Shown: piece after piece, positions 45,826 through 53,354 of the stretch
Layout of the letters: each line of letters opens with the position of its first letter
How positions within the stretch are numbered: the first letter of the stretch is position 1
Source: Salegentibacter salinarum
GTDB taxonomy: Bacteria > Bacteroidota > Bacteroidia > Flavobacteriales > Flavobacteriaceae
NCBI RefSeq assembly: GCF_900168115.1
Contig: NZ_FUZC01000003.1
Coordinates: 266,314-330,313, forward strand
Length of the DNA: 64,000 nucleotides
Direction: 5' to 3'
Made by a program: the position numbers and the translations under genes
Notes under the pieces: generated by a model
What the model was told of the DNA's origin: nothing
Databases searched by the model: none
The model's input: the letters and a program-made list of their open reading frames with translations, nothing else

Positions 45826-47214
45826 ATGACAAAAGTTAAAGTAACCGCTGTTTTTGATATTGGTAAAACCAATAAGAAGTTCTTTCTTTTCGACAAGAAT
45901 TATAAAGAACTTCTCCGTAAATATAAGCGTTTACCAGAAACTAAGGATGAAGATGGTTATCCGGCAGAAGACTTAGTTGAACTTCAAAATTGGATGAAAT
46001 CTATTTTTGAAACTATTCTGGAGAAAGATGAATATAATTTAAAGGCTGTGAATTTCTCTTCCTATGGGGCCAGTTTTGTTCATTTAGATCATAACGGCAA
46101 AGTGCTTACTCCCCTTTATAACTATACGAAATCGATTGAAAAATCGGTAGTGGAAGAATTTTATAAAAATTATGGAGATGAATTATCAATTGCAACCCAA
46201 ACCGCATCACCGCAGTCTGGATTTTTAAATTCAGGAATGCAATTATACTGGCTTAAGAAAACTAAGCCTGAAATATTCAGTAAAATAAAATATAGCCTTC
46301 ATCTTCCGCAGTATTTATCCTATTTATTTACGGGTATTCCGGTAAGTGAATACACCAGTATTGGTTGCCACACTAATTTGTGGGATTATTATAAAAAAGA
46401 TTATCACGATTGGGTTTATAAGGAAAATATAGATAGAATATTAGCTCCTTTAGTGCCAACCTCGGCAAGTATGAATACTTCTTATAAAGGCAAAAAGTTA
46501 AAAATTGGGGTAGGTATTCACGATAGTTCTTCAGCATTGCTGCCCTACATCCTTAGTAAGAAAAAACCATTCTTATTACTATCTACCGGAACCTGGAGTA
46601 TCGCTTTAAACCCATTTAGCAAAGATGAAATTACCAAAGAGGATATAAAGCATAACTGCTTAAATTATCTGAGGGTCGATGGGAAACCGGTAAAAGCATC
46701 TCGATTTTTTATGGGAAATGAATATAGGTTGCAGGTAGAAAAGCTGGGTGAATATTATGGAAAAGAATATGGGTATCATCGTGAGATAAAGTTCAATAAA
46801 AACCTTTATTTGAAATTAATTGAGAACCCTTCTATCTATTTTAAATTTGAAGGTATTTCCCTTCAACGCAAAAAATTACATAAAACCGATCTTGAACCAT
46901 TCCAAACTTTTGAAGAAGCTTTTCATCAATTGATGATCGAATTAATGGAGTTGCAGATCCAGACTATCAGGAAGGCTATAGGGAATTCTGAAATCAAAAC
47001 GATTTACATCGATGGTGGATTTACAGACAATGATGTTTTTATGAAATTAATGTCCCATCATTTTAGTGAATTCAAAGTTCTTGCTACTCAATCTCCCTTA
47101 GGTTCAGCCCTTGGTGCGGCTATGGTAATATCAAATAAAAAAGTGAAGACTTCCTTTTTAAAGGAGAATTACCGAATGAAGAAACTGGTACCTTTATTAC
47201 TCAACCAAGACTAA
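45826..47214 (+). CDS. rhaB: FGGY-family rhamnulokinase
   Basis: A 462-residue sugar kinase phosphorylating L-rhamnulose at O-1. The N-terminal ATP-site motif is AVFDIGKTNKKFFLFD, unusual in having GKTNKK where many FGGY kinases have GTT/GSS. Further marks are NFSSYGASFVHLD, VGIHDSSSALLPY, LLLSTGTWSIALNPF and IYIDGGFTDNDVFMKLM. This is the divergent rhamnulokinase type common in Bacteroidetes. It lies between the isomerase and the lactate dehydrogenase; specificity is inferred from the operon. Confidence 0.88.
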   Translation: MTKVKVTAVFDIGKTNKKFFLFDKNYKELLRKYKRLPETKDEDGYPAEDLVELQNWMKSIFETILEKDEYNLKAVNFSSYGASFVHLDHNGKVLTPLYNYTKSIEKSVVEEFYKNYGDELSIATQTASPQSGFLNSGMQLYWLKKTKPEIFSKIKYSLHLPQYLSYLFTGIPVSEYTSIGCHTNLWDYYKKDYHDWVYKENIDRILAPLVPTSASMNTSYKGKKLKIGVGIHDSSSALLPYILSKKKPFLLLSTGTWSIALNPFSKDEITKEDIKHNCLNYLRVDGKPVKASRFFMGNEYRLQVEKLGEYYGKEYGYHREIKFNKNLYLKLIENPSIYFKFEGISLQRKKLHKTDLEPFQTFEEAFHQLMIELMELQIQTIRKAIGNSEIKTIYIDGGFTDNDVFMKLMSHHFSEFKVLATQSPLGSALGAAMVISNKKVKTSFLKENYRMKKLVPLLLNQD

Positions 47215-47219
47215 AAATT

Positions 47220-48368
47220 ATGGCTTTTCCTTTTAATACTGAATATCCATCTATTGAATCCCTGCGGGAACGTGCGGAAAAAAGAATGCCGAGATTTGCC
47301 TTTGAATATCTTGACGGTGGATGTAATGAAAATATAAATATTCGCCGAAATACCGATGAAATTAGAGAGATTCAGCTGAAGCCACGATATCTTAAAAATT
47401 ACAATACCTCAAAACTTGAAACCGAACTATTCGGGATAAAATATGGTGCCCCATTTGGGATTTCTCCCATTGGGTTGCAAGGATTGATGTGGCCGAATGC
47501 TCCGGAAATTCTGGCAAAAGCATCTTTAAAGCATAACATTCCATTTATTCTAAGTACGGTAACCACCACTAGTATTGAACGGGCCAGTGAGCTTACAGAA
47601 GGCCGCGCCTGGTTTCAATTATATCATCCTACAGAGGAATGGTTACGAGATGATATTCTAAAACGTGCTCAAGCTGCCGAAGTGCCTGTCTTAGTGATTT
47701 TGTGCGATGTGCCAACTTTTGGTTACCGTCCCAAGGAAATCAGGAATGGTCTCGCAATGCCACCACAAATGAATTTCAGGAATATTCTGCAGGTTATGGG
47801 AAAACCGGCCTGGGCCGCCCAAACCTTAAAACATGGACTTCCCAATTTTGCTACGATGAAACCTTACATGAATAACGGAATGAGTATTAAGCAGCTGGGA
47901 AAATGGATGAACGCTACATTTTCCGGTAGGCTTAACGAAGAAAAAATAAAGCCTTTACGCGATTTGTGGAAAGGTAAATTAGTCCTAAAAGGAGTAGTCT
48001 CCGATGAAGATGCAGAAGAAGCTATCCGTCTTGGTTTTGATGGAATTATCGTTTCAAACCACGGGGGACGACAGCTGGACGCGGGAGAATCTACTATAAA
48101 ACCTCTGGTTCATATTTCAGAAAAATATGGAGATCAAATAAGTGTGATGATGGATAGCGGAATTCGTTCCGGGCCGGATATAGCCAGGGTTATGAGCAGT
48201 GGAGCCGATTTTAGTTTTTTAGGAAGATCTTTTATGTATGGAGTTGGCGCCCTGGGTGATAAAGGAGGAGATCATACTATAGCAATGCTCAAAATGCAGT
48301 TGCAACAAGTCTTGGAACAGGTATGCTGTGAGAATGTAAAGGATTTACCACATTATTTAGTGAAATAG
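47220..48368 (+). CDS. lldD: FMN-dependent L-lactate dehydrogenase (LldD-like alpha-hydroxyacid oxidoreductase)
   Basis: A 382-residue TIM-barrel flavoprotein. Hallmarks are RMPRFAFEYLDGG near the N-terminus, PFGISPIGLQGLMWP, STVTTTSIE, WFQLYHP, LVLKGVVSDEDAEEA, and SNHGGRQLDAG with the catalytic His281 followed by MMDSGIRSGPDI and GRSFMYGVG. Known reaction: L-lactate to pyruvate with electrons passed to the respiratory chain or oxygen. In this operon it would oxidise the L-lactate made by the RhaEW dehydrogenase domain, completing rhamnose breakdown to pyruvate plus DHAP. Only 5 bp separate it from the kinase. Confidence 0.9.
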   Translation: MAFPFNTEYPSIESLRERAEKRMPRFAFEYLDGGCNENINIRRNTDEIREIQLKPRYLKNYNTSKLETELFGIKYGAPFGISPIGLQGLMWPNAPEILAKASLKHNIPFILSTVTTTSIERASELTEGRAWFQLYHPTEEWLRDDILKRAQAAEVPVLVILCDVPTFGYRPKEIRNGLAMPPQMNFRNILQVMGKPAWAAQTLKHGLPNFATMKPYMNNGMSIKQLGKWMNATFSGRLNEEKIKPLRDLWKGKLVLKGVVSDEDAEEAIRLGFDGIIVSNHGGRQLDAGESTIKPLVHISEKYGDQISVMMDSGIRSGPDIARVMSSGADFSFLGRSFMYGVGALGDKGGDHTIAMLKMQLQQVLEQVCCENVKDLPHYLVK

Positions 48369-48426
48369 TACACTGAATAGTAACTGATTTAAATAAACGG
48401 AATAGAAAAAATCAATAACAAATAAA

Positions 48427-49827
48427 ATGAGTGAAGCCCAAATTGAAACGGAAGTCTCAGGCGAATTTGAACGCGAGAGTGTACCCAAGTCCAAATGGAA
48501 GGACTGGAAAAGCTTTTTGGGAATGTATGCAGGTGAACATGCTGCCGGAACCGAATTTGTTATTGGGCCCTTATTTCTAACCACCGGAGTTAGTGCTTTC
48601 GATTTAATTGTCGGTTTATTGTTAGGTAATTTATTGGCGGTTTTAAGCTGGAGGTTCTTAACGGCTGAGATTGGTACTAAATTTAGGTATACACTCTATT
48701 TTCATCTGGAAAAAATTTGTGGTACTCGTTTAGTAACGCTCTATAACCTGGCCAACGGACTCTTATTCTGCTTCCTGGCCGGTTCTATGATTACTATTTC
48801 GGCAACTGCAGTGGGTATCCCTTTTGATATGCAAATGCCCCGTCTTACCGATACCATGCCCAATAGTTTAACCTGGATTATAATTGTTTTATGTATTGGT
48901 GCGGTTATTTCAATTATTGCCGCCAAAGGTTATAATACAGTGGCAAAAGCTGCTAACTGGATGTCCCCTATAATTGTTTTAGCATTTATAGTTTGCGGAA
49001 TTGTAGCTTTATTCCAACTTAATGTAAACAGTTTTTCAGATTTTTGGAATGTTTGGGGAGAGGGTGGCGAACCATTCCCGGGACAAATAAAATATACTTT
49101 TTGGCATGTAGTACTTTGGTCCTGGTTTGCAAATGCTGCGATGCACATTGGAATGTCAGATCTTTCGGTGTTTCGTTTTGCTGAAAAACCGAGTGTTGGC
49201 TGGACCACGGCGGGAGGAATTTATGTTGGTCATTATATCGCCTGGATAGCCGCTTGTTTATTATATGCTGTTTATTTGCAATCTCCCGAAGCACAAGTAT
49301 TTGTAACCAATGGTGAAGCCCCTCCGGTAGCTCCCGGTCCGTTGGCTTACAATGCAATTGGAGTTTTTGGGATTTTAGCAGTCATCCTGGCTGGTTGGAC
49401 TACCGCAAATCCAACTATTTACAGAGCCGGACTTGCATTTCAGGCAATTATGCCCAAAGCTTCTACTTTTTGGGTGACCATCACGGCGGGAGCAATTGCT
49501 ACAATTGCCGGTTTGTTTCCAGCCTTTGCAATGAAATTACTTGATTTTGTAGCTATTTACGGATTTATTCTCGCGCCAATTGGAGCGGTTATCGTATTCG
49601 AATATTTCTTCGGAAAAAAAGCAGGTATTCAGACTTTCTATGCTGAAAAAACCGGGATAAAATTTAACCAGGCTGTATTCTGGGCCTGGGCGGTGAGCTT
49701 TGGTATTTTTTATACGCTATCTGTGCAATTTGATATTTTTCTTTCCTTTTTAACATTACCCGCCTGGATATCCTGCGGACTCTTATTTTTGTTATTTAGT
49801 AGATGGTATCAAAAAAAAATAGCGTAG
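48427..49827 (+). CDS. NCS1/cytosine-permease-like transporter, candidate L-rhamnose permease
   Basis: A 466-residue inner-membrane protein with about 12 hydrophobic segments. The N-terminus has the NCS1-like stretch WKDWKSFLGMYAGEHAAGTEFVIGP (part), followed by GLLLGNLLAVLSW. Later segments include SMITISATAVGIPF, AAKGYNTVAKAANW, WSWFANAAMHIGMSDLSVFRF and ILAGWTTANPTIYRAGLAFQ, as in purine-cytosine permease relatives. It ends the rhamnose operon, where a RhaT- or MFS-type rhamnose transporter would be expected and none is present. L-rhamnose (or lactate) uptake is therefore the likely role, but this is inference and would be a new substrate for this fold group. Confidence 0.82.
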   Translation: MSEAQIETEVSGEFERESVPKSKWKDWKSFLGMYAGEHAAGTEFVIGPLFLTTGVSAFDLIVGLLLGNLLAVLSWRFLTAEIGTKFRYTLYFHLEKICGTRLVTLYNLANGLLFCFLAGSMITISATAVGIPFDMQMPRLTDTMPNSLTWIIIVLCIGAVISIIAAKGYNTVAKAANWMSPIIVLAFIVCGIVALFQLNVNSFSDFWNVWGEGGEPFPGQIKYTFWHVVLWSWFANAAMHIGMSDLSVFRFAEKPSVGWTTAGGIYVGHYIAWIAACLLYAVYLQSPEAQVFVTNGEAPPVAPGPLAYNAIGVFGILAVILAGWTTANPTIYRAGLAFQAIMPKASTFWVTITAGAIATIAGLFPAFAMKLLDFVAIYGFILAPIGAVIVFEYFFGKKAGIQTFYAEKTGIKFNQAVFWAWAVSFGIFYTLSVQFDIFLSFLTLPAWISCGLLFLLFSRWYQKKIA

Positions 49828-49852
49828 AAATTCTAAGTGTGTTTTTTACGCT

Positions 49853-49879
49853 AACCACCATTGGAAATCAATGGTGGTT
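49853..49879 (+). terminator. Intrinsic terminator of the rhamnose operon
   Basis: A perfect 11-bp stem, AACCACCATTG (49853-49863) with CAATGGTGGTT (49869-49879), loop GAAAT, followed by TATCATTT. It sits 26 bp after the permease stop and before the next promoter element. Confidence 0.75.
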
Positions 49880-49892
49880 TATCATTTATAAA

Positions 49893-49912
49893 ACAGGTAT
49901 GTGCAGGATACC
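49893..49912 (+). promoter_or_regulatory. Shared 20-bp element (site E) upstream of the GH28-PL11 operon
   Basis: ACAGGTATGTGCAGGATACC matches the other four copies and shows the clearest dyad, GGTAT-N7-ATACC. The -7 box is less clear here: TAGAAATTG begins 16 nt after the element instead of a TAnnTTTG at 18 nt. The GH28 ATG is 54 bp downstream. Confidence 0.58.
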
Positions 49913-49966
49913 TTTTGCTTCTAAAAATTAGAAATTGTTACAGTTTTGTCTAACCGAAAATCCATT

Positions 49967-51451
49967 ATGAAATTTTATACATTAATTTTAAGCTTTTTTC
50001 TTCCAATATTTCTCTTTTCCTGTAAGAATGAAAATAATTCATCAAAAGAAGTAGAAGCAATTTCCAAAACTTCTCAAAATGAACCCGAGTGGGTAAGCAA
50101 AGTAGGGGCTGAAGATTTTCAAACCAAAGAGGAAATATATTATGTAAACGATTATGATGCTATTGATGATGGGTCTGAAATTACTACCAAAGCGATTCAA
50201 AGAGCAATAGATGACTGTGCTGAAAAAGGAGGGGGAACGGTAAGTTTTAAGCCTGGAAAATACTTATCCGGATCAATTTTTATAAAAGAAGGAATAAGGT
50301 TTAATATTCCAGAAGGTGTGGAAATACTGGGTAGTGAAAGTATAAAGGATTATCCTGAAATTGACACTCGTATAGCCGGAGTAGAAATGGAATGGCCGGC
50401 TGCCTTAATCAATGTACTGGAACAGGAGAACGTAGTAATAGATGGCGATGGGCTGGTTGATGGCCAGGGAAAGGTTTATTGGGACTATTACTGGGATTTA
50501 CGTGAAGAATATGAAGCAAAAGGCTTGCGTTCCATTGTAGATTACGATGCAAAGCGCCCTCGCACCTTTCTTATTCAGGAGTCCAAAAATATCTTTTTAA
50601 AAGATTTAAATATTCAACGTGCTGGATTTTGGACGGTACAGGTGCTTTATTCAGAATATATAACCGTAGATGGCTTAACCATTAGAAATAATATTGGAGG
50701 CAACGGTCCCAGTACCGATGGGGTAGATATTGATTCTTCCAAATGGATTTTAGTCCAAAACTGTGATGTAGATTGTAATGATGATAATTACTGCCTGAAA
50801 GCCGGTCGTGATTGGGACGGGCAAAGGGTAGATCGCTCAACAGAATATGTGGTGATTCGTGACTGTATTGCCAGAAGGGGTGCCGGTTTATTTACACTGG
50901 GTAGTGAAACGGCTGGTGATATTCGGCATGTGTTTGTATCCAATGTCAAGGGCATAGGAACATCTAACGGATTAAACATTAAATCGGCAATGACCCGCGG
51001 TGGCACTGTAGAAGATATTTATTTACAGGATATTGAGATGGATAGCGTAAGAACTTTTATTGAAGTTTCTATGAACTGGAACCCGAGTTACAGTTACACC
51101 AAACTCCCTGAAGAATATGATATAGATGCTGTGCCGAAACGCTGGCAAACACTTTTAAAGAAAGTAGAACCCAGGTCTAAAGGAATACCCACATTTAAAA
51201 ACATTCATCTTTCCAATATTGATGTGAAAGGTGCAGAACGAGCGATAAATGTAAATGGGGTTGAAGAATCTTATATCGATAATTTTAATTTGACAAATGT
51301 AAATATCGAAGCTAATAAGGCTGGTCAGATTTCATACAGCCGAAATTGGAATTTAGAAAACGTAACCATAAAAACTTTAGATTCTTCAAAGGTTAAACTC
51401 AATGAAACCTCAGGGATAGATTTTTCTGAGGAGATTTATTCAAATCCATAA
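49967..51451 (+). CDS. GH28-family pectic hydrolase, lipoprotein
   Basis: 494 residues from the ATG at 49967, which opens a lipoprotein signal (Cys19, LFSC); an in-frame TTG at 49946 is rejected. The beta-helix begins with NDYDAIDDGSEITTKAIQRAIDDCAEKGGG (partly given). The catalytic region has DGVDIDSSKW and CNDDNYCLKAGRDWDG (Asp272/Asp273), and GLFTLGSETAGD replaces the GHG of polygalacturonases. This pattern is typical of GH28 members acting on rhamnogalacturonan. It leads the operon with PL11 and so probably acts on the backbone or on lyase products. Confidence 0.91.
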   Translation: MKFYTLILSFFLPIFLFSCKNENNSSKEVEAISKTSQNEPEWVSKVGAEDFQTKEEIYYVNDYDAIDDGSEITTKAIQRAIDDCAEKGGGTVSFKPGKYLSGSIFIKEGIRFNIPEGVEILGSESIKDYPEIDTRIAGVEMEWPAALINVLEQENVVIDGDGLVDGQGKVYWDYYWDLREEYEAKGLRSIVDYDAKRPRTFLIQESKNIFLKDLNIQRAGFWTVQVLYSEYITVDGLTIRNNIGGNGPSTDGVDIDSSKWILVQNCDVDCNDDNYCLKAGRDWDGQRVDRSTEYVVIRDCIARRGAGLFTLGSETAGDIRHVFVSNVKGIGTSNGLNIKSAMTRGGTVEDIYLQDIEMDSVRTFIEVSMNWNPSYSYTKLPEEYDIDAVPKRWQTLLKKVEPRSKGIPTFKNIHLSNIDVKGAERAINVNGVEESYIDNFNLTNVNIEANKAGQISYSRNWNLENVTIKTLDSSKVKLNETSGIDFSEEIYSNP

Positions 51452-51458
51452 TTCTTAT

Positions 51459-53330
51459 ATGAGATTTCCAGCCAATAAAAACTGCCTCTATATTTTCGTT
51501 TGCCTACTTGCTGTAAATACCTATGCGCAAAGACAAATGGAAAACTTAGATCGCGGGGTAGTTGCTGTAGTGCAACAAGATAATAGTGTTTCAGTACAAT
51601 GGCGCATTTTAGGTACTGATGACGAAAACCTGAAATTTAACCTTTATAGAAGGTCTGGAGAAAATATAGTAAGGAAATTAAATCAGGTGCCTTTATCAGG
51701 TCCTACTCATTTTTTTGATGAAGAGGTAGATCTTTCAAAAGAAAATACGTGGTTCGTAAAGAGTGTGAAAAATGGAGAAGAAGCGGAGGAACCTGGAAGT
51801 TATACATTAGAAGCAAATGCCAAACCTGAAAATTATCATACACTTCAATTAAAACATATAGAAGGTTACACTCCCAATGATGCTTCTGTTGCTGATCTAG
51901 ACGGCGATGGGGAATATGAAATCATTTTACACCAAACTGGCGTAAGTAAAGATAACTCCCATCGTGGACTATCAGACGAACCAATATTTCAGGCATATAA
52001 ATTAGATGGCACTTTCTTATGGAAAATTAATCTGGGTAAAAATATTCGTGAAGGTGCTCACTATACCCAATTTATGGTGTATGATTTAGACGGTGATGGG
52101 AAAGCAGAATTTGTTTGTAAAACTGCCGACGGAACTAAGGATGCCCTGGGCAATGTTATTGGGGATGCGACTAAAGACTGGCGCGATACTAATAAAAATT
52201 CAAAAACCTTTGGGAAAATACTGGAAGGCCCGGAATATTTTACTGTTTTTAATGGAGAGACAGGGGAAGCCCTGACTACAACAAATTATATACCCGGCCG
52301 GGGAAATTTAAGTGGTTGGGGAGGAGTTGGCGGTAATGCAGGGAACGATAGAACAGGTAACCGGGTAGATAGGTTTACTGCATGTGTAGCATATCTGGAT
52401 GGTGAGCGACCTAGCGTTATCATGGGTCGCGGATATTACGGCCGAACGGTTCTTGCGGCCTGGGATTTTAGAAATGGGGAGTTAACTTCCCGCTGGGTTT
52501 TTGATAGTGAAAATGCTGAAAACCCATATTCGGGGATGGGGAATCATAATCTTTCTGTAGCTGATGTAGATAAAGATGGTAAAGATGAAATCGTGTTCGG
52601 TTCAATGGTAGTTGATGATAATGGCGAAGGTTTATATTCTACAGGTTTCCGGCACGGCGATGCACTTCACGTAACAGATCTTGATCCTGATGTGCCCGGG
52701 TTGGAGGTTTTTGGAATCCATGAAAACGAAGAGGGTACTGAGGGTCCCGGAGTTGCCCTTTTTTCAGGAAAAGATGGAGAAGTATTATTCAGGGCTGCCG
52801 AAAATAAGGATATTGGAAGAGGCGTAGCCGCAAATATTGATAGTACGAGAATAGGAGCCCAATTTTGGTGGTCCGGTTCCAAAGGCTTATTCGATACCAA
52901 AGGAAAGAAGATAGGAGAACAACCCGAATCTATTAATTTTCTCATCTGGTGGGACGGCGATTCGAGTAGGGAATTATTGAATAGAAATTACATAGGGAAA
53001 TACGGTAAGGGTAGGATATTCACTGCTGAAGGAGCTTTGTCTAATAATGGTACTAAAGCAACGCCTACGCTCTCAGCCGATATTTGGGGTGACTGGCGTG
53101 AAGAGTTGATTTTAAGAAGTGAAGACAATAAGGAATTAAGAATTTATACCACTACAATTCCTACTAAGATCCGGCAATATACTTTGATGCACGATCCTCA
53201 ATACCGGGTTAGTATAACCTGGCAAAACGTAGGTTATAACCAGCCACCCCATACTTCTTTTTATATGGGAAAAAATATGAAGAAAGCTCCGAAACCTAAG
53301 ATAAAATTGATTCCTGAAAAGTTGAAATAA
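51459..53330 (+). CDS. PL11 rhamnogalacturonan lyase
   Basis: A 623-residue secreted lyase (signal to about 23, TYAQ). The N-terminal beta domain (RQMENLDRGVVAV, VQWRILGTD) precedes an eight-bladed propeller with calcium-binding repeats VADLDGDGEYEI, VYDLDGDGKAEF and VADVDKDGKDEI. Family marks include ADGTKDALGNVIGD, GRGNLSGWGGVGGNAGNDRTGNR and ADIWGDWREELI. Known reaction: beta-elimination of the galacturonate-rhamnose backbone of rhamnogalacturonan I, leaving unsaturated galacturonate ends that the two GH105 enzymes remove. This is the best single pointer to the substrate of the whole locus. Confidence 0.95.
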   Translation: MRFPANKNCLYIFVCLLAVNTYAQRQMENLDRGVVAVVQQDNSVSVQWRILGTDDENLKFNLYRRSGENIVRKLNQVPLSGPTHFFDEEVDLSKENTWFVKSVKNGEEAEEPGSYTLEANAKPENYHTLQLKHIEGYTPNDASVADLDGDGEYEIILHQTGVSKDNSHRGLSDEPIFQAYKLDGTFLWKINLGKNIREGAHYTQFMVYDLDGDGKAEFVCKTADGTKDALGNVIGDATKDWRDTNKNSKTFGKILEGPEYFTVFNGETGEALTTTNYIPGRGNLSGWGGVGGNAGNDRTGNRVDRFTACVAYLDGERPSVIMGRGYYGRTVLAAWDFRNGELTSRWVFDSENAENPYSGMGNHNLSVADVDKDGKDEIVFGSMVVDDNGEGLYSTGFRHGDALHVTDLDPDVPGLEVFGIHENEEGTEGPGVALFSGKDGEVLFRAAENKDIGRGVAANIDSTRIGAQFWWSGSKGLFDTKGKKIGEQPESINFLIWWDGDSSRELLNRNYIGKYGKGRIFTAEGALSNNGTKATPTLSADIWGDWREELILRSEDNKELRIYTTTIPTKIRQYTLMHDPQYRVSITWQNVGYNQPPHTSFYMGKNMKKAPKPKIKLIPEKLK

Positions 53331-53354
53331 TCTTTAGTCACAAAATTTTATAAT

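Noticed and set aside
48427..49827. Nucleobase salvage role for the NCS1-like permease
   Set aside because: No deaminase, phosphoribosyltransferase or other nucleobase gene is near, and the gene closes the rhamnose operon just before its terminator; kept as an alternative only.
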